Positions 35,837 to 45,241 of a stretch of DNA of 64,000 nucleotides are shown one piece after another; position 1 is the first letter of the stretch, and each line of letters begins with the position of its first letter. The notes below the pieces were generated by a model, which worked only from the letters and a program-made list of their open reading frames with translations, did not search any database and was not told where the DNA came from. The stretch is from contig JBMORW010000023.1 of NCBI GenBank assembly GCA_049322695.1, forward strand, positions 28,488 to 92,487, in the 5' to 3' direction. The stretch is from CALGKJ01 sp049322695. GTDB lineage: Bacteria; Bacillota; Clostridia; Lutisporales; Lutisporaceae. The position numbers and the translations under genes are program-made.

Positions 35837-37471
35837 ATGAATAGCAAAACAAGTACTAATAGTAGACTTGGTATAGTTGTAGCTTTTGTTATGGTATTTC
35901 TTTTAATTACCTCCATGCATTCGTATTATTACCTTAATGAAATACTGGCCAAACCATCGGAGAATTGGGGCAGAGATATGCTTATCAAAAGCAGAATTCC
36001 TCACAGGGTTACACCGTCTGTATATATGGAAGGTGATAACGCCAATGTACTGATAGGTAATGGAGACAGCTTCAAAAACATTACAATCAATAGAAAAACA
36101 GCAGAACTGAAAAGTGAAGATATTGTCATAAAGGACGCAAGAACTGATATAGTTGCCAGAATGCTATGGAATAAAGATTATATATTCTGGACAGAAAATT
36201 ATGATTTATACTATTCTGTAAAGCAGTCAGACGGCAGCTATGGCAGTAAAATTCTGCTGGCGGATAATGTAAGGGATTATAACTTTTTTGATGACGATGA
36301 AACATATCTCATAGTTGCTGATAATGAGGGTTTATTCCTGTTTGAGGCTGCCGGCGGCAATGTCAGCTTGAAAAGCAGCTATGAGCTTAAGGATCCAAGA
36401 GGTGTGGATATTATACAGGGCAACAACAAGCTGCTATATGTAGCCGCCTGTGCCTCACCGGATAATATAAATTACAATTTCAAATATCTGACCTATGACG
36501 GCAGTGTGTGGAAGCAGATCAGCGACAAGAATTTCCGTTGGGTTGCTGGCTCTGTCTATAAGGTAGAGATAGCTTTGGATGATACAGATGCATATATTTT
36601 CTTTCAGTACGGAACTATGTCGAGTCGTGTATCAGAATCTGAGGTGTTCTTTAGCAAAGTACCCCTTGCGGCAGACACCTGTGAAATGGAGTTTGAAAAG
36701 CTTATGGTGCTTGAGGGTGAGCGTCCGGAGTTCACATTTGTATGTCAGCCTGAAGCTTCAAAAACTCAGGGAGATAAAGTACAGCTAGCTGTAATAAAGG
36801 ATGTGCTGGATAAAAGGTATAATAAAAGGTACGGCATATACCAGCTTACTATTGATAACGGCAAGGTAATAGATAGAGAGGCAATGATAAGAGAGGTCAG
36901 ATGGGTATCAAGAATGGATTACTGCACTACGGGAAGCGAAAATGTCCTGGTATACCTTATTCCTGCAGGGAAGTTTGACTCTGAGGTACATTATACGGAT
37001 AACGGGAAAGCTTATGTCGAAGCTATAAGCAGAGCAAGGCCTATTGATGTTATTTATGCCTTTTTCGGCGTACTGCCCGGATACATCAACAGCATATTTT
37101 TCATAGCTCTCAAAACAATACTGCTGATACCATCCATACTTTGGATTGTTGCCATTGAGATACTAGAAGTAAGAAAGCTAAAGAAAAGGCCATACCTAAT
37201 ACTTACAGTGGCCATAGTAATACACATTATAGTGAGGCTGTTTGCTATAGGGGTTGACTATACTGATATGTCGATGACCTTAATGCCTGATGTTCTTAAG
37301 TTTTCGGGAGCTCCATATGTTTATGTATTAGCCATTGCAGCGGTATCGATTTTGATATCGAGATTGTTCAAGAGTACAAAACCCGACATGAGCCATATAA
37401 CACAATTCGTAATCTTTGCAGCATCAGACTTAATAATTAATGCTATGCTATATACTGGGTATATTTACTAG
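35837..37471 (+). CDS. Uncharacterised membrane-anchored protein, paralogue 2
   Basis: The 544-residue protein has the same layout as the preceding gene. It shares PSENWGRD after the first membrane segment, similar WNKDYIFWTENYDLYYS propeller-like motifs, a GRPIDxxYA-type entry to the C-terminal helices (here ARPIDVIYAFFGVLPGYI), and an IFAASDLIINAMLYTGY end. AAAGGGAG precedes the ATG. A tail fragment of a third copy lies 70 bases downstream. A surface sensing role is possible, but nothing shows it. Confidence 0.7.
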   Translation: MNSKTSTNSRLGIVVAFVMVFLLITSMHSYYYLNEILAKPSENWGRDMLIKSRIPHRVTPSVYMEGDNANVLIGNGDSFKNITINRKTAELKSEDIVIKDARTDIVARMLWNKDYIFWTENYDLYYSVKQSDGSYGSKILLADNVRDYNFFDDDETYLIVADNEGLFLFEAAGGNVSLKSSYELKDPRGVDIIQGNNKLLYVAACASPDNINYNFKYLTYDGSVWKQISDKNFRWVAGSVYKVEIALDDTDAYIFFQYGTMSSRVSESEVFFSKVPLAADTCEMEFEKLMVLEGERPEFTFVCQPEASKTQGDKVQLAVIKDVLDKRYNKRYGIYQLTIDNGKVIDREAMIREVRWVSRMDYCTTGSENVLVYLIPAGKFDSEVHYTDNGKAYVEAISRARPIDVIYAFFGVLPGYINSIFFIALKTILLIPSILWIVAIEILEVRKLKKRPYLILTVAIVIHIIVRLFAIGVDYTDMSMTLMPDVLKFSGAPYVYVLAIAAVSILISRLFKSTKPDMSHITQFVIFAASDLIINAMLYTGYIY

Positions 37472-37541
37472 TGAGTTTCGATATAAAGGAACGAGCATTG
37501 TTTATAGAGTTTGATATTAAGTTTTCTGACACAGTAAAAAA

Positions 37542-37637
37542 ATGAACTCTGAGCTTTACTATATAGTGGAGTTTTTGATCTTTGCAGCATCTGATTTGAT
37601 TTTATCATCAATTATATACTCCGGATATCTAGTATAG
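37542..37637 (+). pseudogene. C-terminal remnant of a third paralogue
   Basis: The frame NSELYYIVEFLIFAASD... ends in IIYSGYLV and TAG at 37635-37637. It matches the last 30 or so residues of the two preceding genes (VEYLVFAASDIIITTLLYTAY and QFVIFAASDLIINAMLYTGY). No upstream homologous sequence remains, so an ancestral triple array lost most of its third member by deletion. Confidence 0.75.
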
Positions 37638-37704
37638 TATTTATGAGTTTTCCGACTTTGTCGATTATTGCCTGGGAAATATAATATTATTTGTCTTATA
37701 TGTA

Positions 37705-37740
37705 AAAAGCTCAAGTACTATTTACAGTATTTGAGCTTTT
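37705..37740. terminator. Stem-loop terminator between converging genes
   Basis: A 15-bp stem with one G-U pair (37705-37719 with 37726-37740, AAAAGCTCAAG core) ends in TTTT in both directions. It serves the paralogue array and the convergent small gene. Confidence 0.85.
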
Positions 37741-37891
37741 ATGTTATTTGCCTGTAATCATGATGCTTTTTGTTTTCTTCATAATATTCACAGCCTTTTT
37801 CGGTGGTATTTTTTAAGCTTGTAATGGTGTCCAGAGTGCAATGACCATCATCCTGATAAATACAGCTTTCAGTACAGTAAATAAGAATCAT
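37739..37891 (-). CDS. Small Cys-rich protein, 50 residues
   Basis: The minus-strand frame starts MILIYCTESCIYQDDGHC and stops at 37739-37741. AGGAGG lies seven bases before the ATG, which strongly supports it. Four Cys residues (positions 6, 10, 18 and 34) in a C-x3-C-x7-C pattern suggest a small metal-binding fold. Similar tiny Cys proteins occur in Clostridia and are often left unannotated or misnamed. The function is unknown. Confidence 0.72.
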   Translation of the reverse strand: MILIYCTESCIYQDDGHCTLDTITSLKNTTEKGCEYYEENKKHHDYRQIT

Positions 37892-38087
37892 ATAATACCT
37901 CCTGAAAAACTATAGTAATGTAACATTTTCTTCGAAACTGAAAAAATGTCGAATCGACCTCCATTTTATTCAGGTAAGACTCTTAGTTAAAGAATTTGGC
38001 TTAGAGTGTCTTAGTTATAATTTGCTCAAAAAAGAAAAAACTAATGTGTAAAGCAGTTTTATAAATATTGTATTTTGGGTTAAGATT

Positions 38088-38735
38088 ATGTTGAAGAAGC
38101 AAAATTGCTGTAAAGTGAGTGGTAAAATGATTTTTGAGGATTATTCCCGAACAAAGAGGCTGTATCATGTGGTTAGCTTAACTGATTTGGCAAAATGTTT
38201 GTCTCATGGTATTACATTTGATGATAAAAAAACATATAAAAGCAAATATTATGAGTTCCACGGCTTTTTCGATATGAAAAAGCCTGCAGAGCTGCCTGCT
38301 TGGGTCGTGAGGAGCAATGCTATTTTTGCAAGCATGAATCTACCAGAGAATCATAAATGGCATTCACATACTGCTGTCCTTAGTGTCAGAATAGACGAAA
38401 GCCGATGCTGGGTTTGTAATGAAAACATAGCCAACTCTATTTATGAGGCATTTATACTGCAAGGCCTTGATGATTTCAAGGAGGCTAAGTGGTTTGTAGA
38501 AAGACTTGGTAATAAGATTGCAGCAGATTACTGGAAAACGTCCTGCAGCTTTATAGACAATTTGATGTACAGAAATGACATGATAAAGGGATATGATGCT
38601 GAGGTGCTAGTAATGCATCATATCCCTCCTGAGGATATAAACTGTGAACTTATTATTTCGGATCACAGAGTCATGAGCTGTCATGAATGGAAACAAGCCT
38701 TTTTGTCGGATAATCTGGAGTATGATAAATGCTGA
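38088..38735 (+). CDS. Uncharacterised protein, possible ADP-ribosyltransferase-like fold
   Basis: A soluble protein of up to 215 residues. It opens with RLYHVVSLTDLAKCLSHGI and closes with DAEVLVMHHIPPEDI. This His-near-the-start and Glu-near-the-end arrangement resembles DarT/DUF4433-type and related ART-fold enzymes, but the match is by eye and weak. Two starts are possible: ATG 38088 with a poor ribosome binding site, or ATG 38127 (MIFEDYSRT) with GTGAGTGG before it, giving 202 residues. It converges with the next gene with a 4-base gap. Confidence 0.5.
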   Translation: MLKKQNCCKVSGKMIFEDYSRTKRLYHVVSLTDLAKCLSHGITFDDKKTYKSKYYEFHGFFDMKKPAELPAWVVRSNAIFASMNLPENHKWHSHTAVLSVRIDESRCWVCNENIANSIYEAFILQGLDDFKEAKWFVERLGNKIAADYWKTSCSFIDNLMYRNDMIKGYDAEVLVMHHIPPEDINCELIISDHRVMSCHEWKQAFLSDNLEYDKC

Positions 38736-38739
38736 GTTG

Positions 38740-40107
38740 TTAGGTTAACAGCTGTTTGCAGCCGCACATTACATATTCAGGCCGCATTATGCCGCTTTGG
38801 CAATAATACTTCTTCTTGTTTATTTTAATTTCAAATTCCTTCATAAATACCGGTGCCATTTTTTTATCCAGGGTGCCCAGGGTGTGGAGTTCGAGTCTGT
38901 CATTTTGGAGTATCGGATATGCCTGATTATTGAATATTTTGCTGTTGACCAGCGCAGCCCTGTAGAAGCCTGAAAGCTGCTTCTCGACGTACAGACATAG
39001 CTCAGACTCTTTAAAATGATCGCGAAGTGCCTTAAGGGCAGCAAATACATATCCGATATCCTTTATCGTATATTTAACCTTCTTTTCATTTATATTGATA
39101 AACAAACCCATATTATCATTCCAGAAAGAGTCTATCCTGTCATATATTTTGGCTATTGCAGAGCTGTAAAAGTCCATTGGATTGATTTCATGCAGCTTAA
39201 CAAAGAAACGAAGTGAATTGCACAAAGTTATAAAGGAGCTGCACTCCCTGTCTATTATATTTCTTCCTATATCGCCGTTTGTATACAGCCTTTCATTCAG
39301 TTCGCAGCCAATCATATTAGATGTATCATAAAGTATGTGCTTGTAATCCTCTGAGGATTTGTAAAGATTAATCAAGCTTAAGCCTGCCAATGAAAGATCT
39401 CTTGATTTTATCATATTAATGTTTTCTGTTATGTTATTGCATAAAGCGGGTATAAGCTTAAACTCTCCTTCAAGTCCCTGGATAGATGCTATGCTGAAGA
39501 AATCTCTGTCTCTTGCACACTTAATCAGCATCGAAAAAGCTTCCAGCATGAACAGCTGCGGCAGCAGACTTGCATCATCAGGGTTTATTTCTATTTGGTA
39601 CTCACCATAGGAATTGTCGCTTATATCCTCTCCGCTGTAGTAAAGATCGCCAATTTTCAGGAACTGCCTGCAAAACTGTGCCTGCTTCATGGCAGTATTC
39701 AACAAGCAGTACTCCATAAAATCCTTATGTTCTATCGAAATCTCACCATCTCTGATTTTTTTGGATAATAATGAAAGACAATAAATTGAATAGGACATAA
39801 TATCAGGCTTTACTATTTTTCTTGCTTTTTTATGAATCCACTGAAAACTGTTAAAGTCAAAGGCTGTTTCAGGATATTGTGAGTATACTGGCATACATCT
39901 TTTATACAGTGAACTCATAAAAAAGATATTACCCGGCTTCTTATGTTCATCAATATCCCCCATTAATGCATACATTTTTTCAAGCTCGTTTTCCTGTGGA
40001 AGCTCTATATTGCCACACCCCGATAACATGCAGTAAGAGACTGTATTGAGATAAACCATGGCATTGCATTGATCCACAATATCCTGATAGTTAAAATCCA
40101 AAACCAT
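38740..40107 (-). CDS. Uncharacterised helical protein, 455 residues
   Basis: I do not recognise this protein. It lacks a signal peptide and membrane segments and is largely helical. Its C-terminal part (FWNDNMGLFI, then YTIKDIGYVFAALKALRDH) has the look of an alpha/alpha-toroid as in some glycosidase-like proteins, which is only an impression. I choose ATG 40107, because AGGGGTGAT lies before it; an in-frame TTG at 40146 has no site. It is divergent from the AIR-synthase-like gene. Confidence 0.6.
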   Translation of the reverse strand: MVLDFNYQDIVDQCNAMVYLNTVSYCMLSGCGNIELPQENELEKMYALMGDIDEHKKPGNIFFMSSLYKRCMPVYSQYPETAFDFNSFQWIHKKARKIVKPDIMSYSIYCLSLLSKKIRDGEISIEHKDFMEYCLLNTAMKQAQFCRQFLKIGDLYYSGEDISDNSYGEYQIEINPDDASLLPQLFMLEAFSMLIKCARDRDFFSIASIQGLEGEFKLIPALCNNITENINMIKSRDLSLAGLSLINLYKSSEDYKHILYDTSNMIGCELNERLYTNGDIGRNIIDRECSSFITLCNSLRFFVKLHEINPMDFYSSAIAKIYDRIDSFWNDNMGLFININEKKVKYTIKDIGYVFAALKALRDHFKESELCLYVEKQLSGFYRAALVNSKIFNNQAYPILQNDRLELHTLGTLDKKMAPVFMKEFEIKINKKKYYCQSGIMRPEYVMCGCKQLLT

Positions 40108-40303
40108 CAAATCACCCCTGTTTATATTTGATTGTATAATAAGCATAAGCGAAATATAATCAGTGCAAAGCTGCTTAATAATATGTATGCATGTAGTCGT
40201 TCATATAAAACCAAACTATCACTTTCTGCAGCATAAATACAAATGTCTGAAATGCTGCTATATGTTATAATTATGTGTAATGAACATGTTGGGAGGGTCA
40301 CAT

Positions 40304-41278
40304 ATGAAGGAAGGTAAGTTATCAGTTGAGGAGTTAAGAAGCATAGTCTTCTCAAATATTAAGAGCTTTAATAAGGAAGTACTTGTGGGATCTGATATAG
40401 GTGAGGATTGTGCCGTGCTGGATTTTGGAGATTATGCGTGTATAATGTCTACCGACCCGATAACAGGGGCGGAAAAGGGAGCAGGTGCTCTTGCAGTGCA
40501 TATATCCTGTAATGATGTGGCTTCAAACGGCATTAAGCCTATAGCGCTGCTTATTACAATCATGGTACCTGTATCCTACACGGAAGAGGGTGTAAGCAGA
40601 ATAATGAAGGAGGCTTGCGAGGCAGCTGCAGAGCTGGAGGTAGACATTATTGGAGGTCATACTGAAGTGACATCTGCAGTAAACAGACCGGTGATTTCTA
40701 CAACAGCAATAGGAAAAGTGTTGAAAAGTAAAATGGTGAAAACGGCTGCAGCAGCTGCAGGTGATGATTTAATTATGACAAAGCTTGCCGGTCTTGAAGG
40801 TACGGCTATTATTGCTTCAGACAGAGAGTATGAGCTTAGACAGGTTTTATCCGATGAAGAGCTGAATACGGCAAAAGGTTTTTATAAAAGCATTAGCGTT
40901 GTAAAAGAGGGTGTACTTGCGGGAGAGTTTGGTGTTAACAGTATGCATGATGTTACTGAAGGGGGTATACTTGGTGCAGCATGGGAGGTGGCAGAATGTG
41001 CAGGACTGGGATTGGAGCTATATCTTGATGAAGTAGAGGTGCATCCTGTAACCAGAAAAATTTGCATGCATTATAACATAAATCCATACAGGCTGATATC
41101 AAGCGGCTGCATGCTCATAACCACAGAGCGTGGAGATGAGCTGGTGAAGCTGCTTGAGAAAAATGGCATATATGCACGAATAATAGGTAAAATGACAGCA
41201 GAAGGAAGATACATCTGTCAAAATGGAAACAGCTATGAGCTTGAGCCACCTGATGTAGACGAGCTGTTCAAACTGTAA
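40304..41278 (+). CDS. AIR synthase-related protein (PurM/HypE/SelD superfamily)
   Basis: The 324-residue protein has the two-domain PurM fold: SDIGEDCAVLDFGDYACI near residues 32-50, TDPITGAEKGAGALAVHISCNDVASNGIKP (ATP/Mg binding), EVDIIGGHTEV near 114-124 and, in the C-terminal domain, SMHDVTEGGILGAAWEVAE. It is not PurM (that gene is at 15469). It lacks the extreme C-terminal Cys of HypE and the Sec/Cys N-terminus of SelD. No hydrogenase or selenium gene is nearby. GGGAGGG precedes the ATG at 40304. Substrate is unknown. Confidence 0.75.
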   Translation: MKEGKLSVEELRSIVFSNIKSFNKEVLVGSDIGEDCAVLDFGDYACIMSTDPITGAEKGAGALAVHISCNDVASNGIKPIALLITIMVPVSYTEEGVSRIMKEACEAAAELEVDIIGGHTEVTSAVNRPVISTTAIGKVLKSKMVKTAAAAAGDDLIMTKLAGLEGTAIIASDREYELRQVLSDEELNTAKGFYKSISVVKEGVLAGEFGVNSMHDVTEGGILGAAWEVAECAGLGLELYLDEVEVHPVTRKICMHYNINPYRLISSGCMLITTERGDELVKLLEKNGIYARIIGKMTAEGRYICQNGNSYELEPPDVDELFKL

Positions 41279-41402
41279 TTTGTATATATTTGAAACATGT
41301 TTGTAACATACTGTAAACTAATTATAACAATTACTGGCAGGTATTTGACATTTTTGGTCGAAAATTATAAACAGGTATCAAAAAATGCTAAGGAGGAATA
41401 TG

Positions 41403-43877
41403 ATGAAGAAAGCTATTGCATTTATTACTGTGCTTATTTTGCTGTTATCCAGCTTTTCAGGCACTGTACACGCACAAATAAACAGTACTACCAAACCTCC
41501 AAAACTACAGGTGCTTGGGACTGAGATTACCAAAGATCTGCCTGTAATTAATGATAATATTATATATCTCCCTTTCAGAACTATAACACAGAAGCTTGGG
41601 TACAAAGTAGCTTGGTATTCTAAAACCAACACAATGGAAGTAACTAAAGAGAATCATTCTGCAAAAATTACCATAGGCAGTAAGAACGCCTATGTAAATA
41701 GCAAGAAAATCACACTTGACAGTGCTCCCATACTTAACAAGGGACGAGCCTATGTGCCATATGATTTTATTGAGAAACACTTCGATTATAATATAGCATT
41801 TGATAAGAATAGCAATATAGTAACAATATCGGATAAAGTCCAAAGCAGCAAGCTTTCTTCAGATGAAGAAGCCAATGCCATATATATAATGGACAAAAAG
41901 CTTGAGGGCAGCGTACCGTTTTTTTCAGACGACAAGGTGTATGTTCCTGCCAGAACGGTAAGTGAAGCTTTAGGCTATAAGGTATATTGGTACTCTGCAA
42001 AAAAGAGGATGGACTTTGTCAAAGATAAAAAGAAAATATCAATGACAGTAGACAACAAAACGGTGACATCGGGCATCAAGAAAATAAAGCTTGAAGAAGC
42101 TGTCATAATGCATAATGAAAAAGTGTACATGCCTGTTTCTGTTCTTGAAAAGGTCATGAGCTATTTCACAGCTTCAGATGCAGGAAAAGCCACGGTATGG
42201 ATAAGCGACAAAAAGATAGTCAAGACAAATCCAAGCAATAATACAGGTGAAAACAAAGGACAGAATAATTACGCAACAGCAAATGTAACAGACATATCTG
42301 TAGATATAAGCATGGGATTTCCTGTAATAAAGATAATGGCAGATAATGCTTTCGATTATACTTCATTTGCACTAAGCGGTCCTGAAAGATTTGTAATAGA
42401 TATACAGAATGCCGTTGTTAAAACAAGCTTTGACAGTAAAGAAGTAAAATGCGGAGCCATAACGCAGGTGAGAATCGGCCAGTTCAGTCTTACACCTTCC
42501 AAGGTAGTCAGACTTGTGGTAGATATGGAAAGCAGCAGAGCCTGTAAGATTGTGCAATCAGAAGATAAAAAGACTCTTACTCTTATCTATGCCAATCTGA
42601 TAAAGCCGGTTGCCATAGGTAAGGAAGGAAATCAAGATGTAATAACTATAACAGGGACTGATGCATTCAAAACAGTTGCTACAAAGCTTGAGAATCCTGA
42701 TAGACTTGTATTTGACATTGCAGGCGGAGTTCATGATGGAGAAGACCAAATAATAAATACAGAATCAACACTTCTGAAATCTGTGAGAACGGGACAGTTT
42801 GATTCTGGTACTGCCAGAGTTGTGCTGGATGTTAATCCAAATGTGTTTTATTATGTTGAGAGCTTAGGAAATATAACAAAGATATATCTTTCTGATATTC
42901 CATATGATTTTTTCGTCTATAGGAAATACTATAACAGTGCATATATAGATATAAACCCGGGCCTGCAGGTAGAGTACCAGGCTTCAATAGACAAGGAGAA
43001 CAGCATATTAAAGATTGTCATACCCCAAAACCTTGAGGTTGTATCCAGAAGATATGAAATCAATGACAATGTTATGGAGTATATAGAAGTTAAAGAGCAG
43101 ACTGTCAGAAAGAAGCCTCAGACAATAGTCATTTTCAAAATGAAGCAGCTTGTAAATTACGAGCTTCTATCACCAGCAATAACCGAGCTGGTGAAGCTGA
43201 AGTTTAAATACACAGCTACCAGATTCGAGGACCTTACAATCATAATAGATGCCGGTCACGGAGGAAGAGATCCTGGAGCTGTAGCAAGTGACGGTACTAT
43301 GGAAAAGGATTTGACACTGGACGTTGCAAAGAGGTTGAACAGCAAGCTTCAGGCTATAGGTTTTAAAACAATAATGACACGCAGTGATGATACCTATGTT
43401 GATCTGGCTACAAGGGCAGATACAGCCAACAACAGCTATGCAGATTTTTTCATGAGCATTCATTTCAATGCCTTCAACAGCAAGACAAAGGGTATTGAGA
43501 CACTGTACTTCCCCAATACGGTAACAGATGAGAATCCTGTAGAAAACAAAAAGATTGCAGATATATTCCACAGTGAGGTTACGACTGCATTGAACATGCC
43601 GTCAAGAGGCATTACCGCAAGGCCTAACCTTTATGTATTGAATAAAACCAAGATGCCGGCCATACTAAGTGAGCTTGGATTCATGACAAACCCTGGTGAA
43701 CTGGAAAAAATCAAAACTGAGGAATACCGTGAAATGGCTGCTAAGGCTTTGGCAGTATCAATAATAAAGTACTTCAAGGATATTCAGAAGCTGGATTTTA
43801 ATTTTGATACCCAGGTAATATATGATGATAGTCTTGTTAACACAGTAACCTCCGAAAAGGTAGTGCAAAAGAAATAA
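41403..43877 (+). CDS. N-acetylmuramoyl-L-alanine amidase with CuAO-type and AMIN domains
   Basis: This secreted enzyme cleaves the amide bond between muramic acid and the peptide in peptidoglycan. Domains: signal peptide (1-24), two copper amine oxidase N-terminal-type domains (about 35-135 and 150-260), two AMIN-type wall-targeting domains (about 290-500), and an Amidase_3 catalytic domain from about residue 610. The catalytic domain has zinc and catalytic residues in IIDAGHGGRDPGA, MEKDLTLD, FMSIHFNAF and LSELGFM. ATG 41403 has better spacing from AGGAGG (41391-41396) than ATG 41400. Confidence 0.93.
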   Translation: MKKAIAFITVLILLLSSFSGTVHAQINSTTKPPKLQVLGTEITKDLPVINDNIIYLPFRTITQKLGYKVAWYSKTNTMEVTKENHSAKITIGSKNAYVNSKKITLDSAPILNKGRAYVPYDFIEKHFDYNIAFDKNSNIVTISDKVQSSKLSSDEEANAIYIMDKKLEGSVPFFSDDKVYVPARTVSEALGYKVYWYSAKKRMDFVKDKKKISMTVDNKTVTSGIKKIKLEEAVIMHNEKVYMPVSVLEKVMSYFTASDAGKATVWISDKKIVKTNPSNNTGENKGQNNYATANVTDISVDISMGFPVIKIMADNAFDYTSFALSGPERFVIDIQNAVVKTSFDSKEVKCGAITQVRIGQFSLTPSKVVRLVVDMESSRACKIVQSEDKKTLTLIYANLIKPVAIGKEGNQDVITITGTDAFKTVATKLENPDRLVFDIAGGVHDGEDQIINTESTLLKSVRTGQFDSGTARVVLDVNPNVFYYVESLGNITKIYLSDIPYDFFVYRKYYNSAYIDINPGLQVEYQASIDKENSILKIVIPQNLEVVSRRYEINDNVMEYIEVKEQTVRKKPQTIVIFKMKQLVNYELLSPAITELVKLKFKYTATRFEDLTIIIDAGHGGRDPGAVASDGTMEKDLTLDVAKRLNSKLQAIGFKTIMTRSDDTYVDLATRADTANNSYADFFMSIHFNAFNSKTKGIETLYFPNTVTDENPVENKKIADIFHSEVTTALNMPSRGITARPNLYVLNKTKMPAILSELGFMTNPGELEKIKTEEYREMAAKALAVSIIKYFKDIQKLDFNFDTQVIYDDSLVNTVTSEKVVQKK

Positions 43878-43890
43878 ATAATAATATCAG

Positions 43891-43927
43891 CACCGTATTC
43901 AAATAATCTGAGTACGGTGTTGTTTTG
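43891..43927 (+). terminator. Rho-independent terminator after the amidase gene
   Basis: CACCGTATTCA pairs with TGAGTACGGTG (43891-43901 with 43909-43919, one wobble pair), followed by TTGTTTT. Confidence 0.88.
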
Positions 43928-44016
43928 CTATAGGCGGCAAGCATCGGCTTTTATGAATATCCTGTCTTAACCTTTAATATAATATACTGATATATTATAT
44001 TAAAGGGGTGAATCAG

Positions 44017-45069
44017 ATGTCTAAAAGATATGCCGTACTTATCGCAGTTCTATTGTGCTTTACATTGGTATTCAGCGGCTGCAGCAATCCTTTAACATCC
44101 TTGAGAGAATTTTTTAACAGAGATACTCAGACAGCTCAGAAAGAGGTGGAAGAGCCAAAGGAGGAAATGCCAAGCCTAAGTGAAGTAAATTCAGTACAGC
44201 CGGAAAACACCAGGGCTACTGTTATGTATTATAAGGATTTTGACAATTATCTTGTACCTGTAATGAGATATATACCCAAGGATCCTGGAATTGCAAAAGC
44301 GGCCATCAATGCTTTGATTTATAGCGAGGAAACTGCAGCAGATCTGGCACCAACCGGATTATTACCGTCGCTTCCAATGGGAACAAAGATACTTGGTGCA
44401 GTAATCAAGGACAATAAGCATGCTGTTATCGATTTTTCAAAGGAGTTTCTAACATTTACCAGTGCAAAAGCTGAAGAAGCCGGTATAAAAGCAGTTGTAT
44501 ACACATTGACTGAGTTCCCTAACATAGAGACAGTGCAAATAAGAGTTGAAGGAAAGGCAGTTGATGAAATGCCTCTTGGAACAAAGCTTTTACCTGAAAT
44601 GAGGCGTGATGAAATTAATCTTCAGACTGCACAAATTAGTGGTGATAAACTGTCTAAAGTTATGGTATACTATCAAAAGAAAGGTAAAGGCGAGTACTCA
44701 TACTTTTTGCCTGTAACAAAGCTGGTATCGGGCTTCACAAACAGTGTTGAGGCTGCGTTGACTGCATTGCTGGAAAAGCCTGAAATGGAAACAGGTCTTA
44801 TTTCACCTTTCCCTGAGGGCACTAAGCTGTTGGGAGTTCAGGTGAAAGACGGTATAGCATACATAAACTTCTCCCAGGAAATATTGGCAAATAAAGATGA
44901 CCCTACAGCAGAGAGAGCCATGATGAAGGCTGTAACACTTACACTTAAGGACTTCAACGTCATTTCTAAGGCTAAGCTTTTTGTTGACGGAAAGATTCTT
45001 GAGGATACACATGGAATTGGTGCTAACGAGTATGTTGATGTTCCTGTGTTTGTGAACTTCTATGAGTAG
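44017..45069 (+). CDS. Lipoprotein with two GerMN domains
   Basis: The 350-residue protein has a lipoprotein signal ending in LVFSGC near residue 22. An acidic linker follows, then two GerMN-type repeats (about 60-185 and 205-340), each with the G(T)K(I/L)LG-V-K-(D/N) and (V)I(D/N)FS(K/Q)E patterns (GTKILGAVIKD, AVIDFSKEF; GTKLLGVQVKD, AYINFSQEI). GerMN proteins act in spore germination or envelope biology in Firmicutes. The neighbouring cell-wall amidase fits an envelope role. ATG 44017 is chosen over GTG 44008 because AAGGGGTGA lies between them. Confidence 0.88.
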   Translation: MSKRYAVLIAVLLCFTLVFSGCSNPLTSLREFFNRDTQTAQKEVEEPKEEMPSLSEVNSVQPENTRATVMYYKDFDNYLVPVMRYIPKDPGIAKAAINALIYSEETAADLAPTGLLPSLPMGTKILGAVIKDNKHAVIDFSKEFLTFTSAKAEEAGIKAVVYTLTEFPNIETVQIRVEGKAVDEMPLGTKLLPEMRRDEINLQTAQISGDKLSKVMVYYQKKGKGEYSYFLPVTKLVSGFTNSVEAALTALLEKPEMETGLISPFPEGTKLLGVQVKDGIAYINFSQEILANKDDPTAERAMMKAVTLTLKDFNVISKAKLFVDGKILEDTHGIGANEYVDVPVFVNFYE

Positions 45070-45110
45070 GTCTCTATAGTGTGACCTGAAAGAAAATATA
45101 TTATTATAAA

Positions 45111-45182
45111 TTGCAGAAGACTTTAAACGCACTTTGCATATAATATGATTTGTCAAGTGCGTTTAACTAAGGTCTTCTGCAA
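45111..45182. other. Large stem-loop between GerMN gene and rph
   Basis: TTGCAGAAGAC (45111-45121) pairs with its complement at 45172-45182, and an inner TTAAACGCACTT stem pairs with AAGTGCGTTTAA. The structure spans 72 bases. No long U tract follows, so it is a terminator or an RNA structure of another kind. It shares an AACGCA(C/T)TT(T/G)GCAT core with the stem-loop at 49957. Confidence 0.6.
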
Positions 45183-45241
45183 AATTAACTGTAAAAATAT
45201 GACAAGCTGTCAACAACAAAAGAAGAGAAAGGGTGCAAAAA

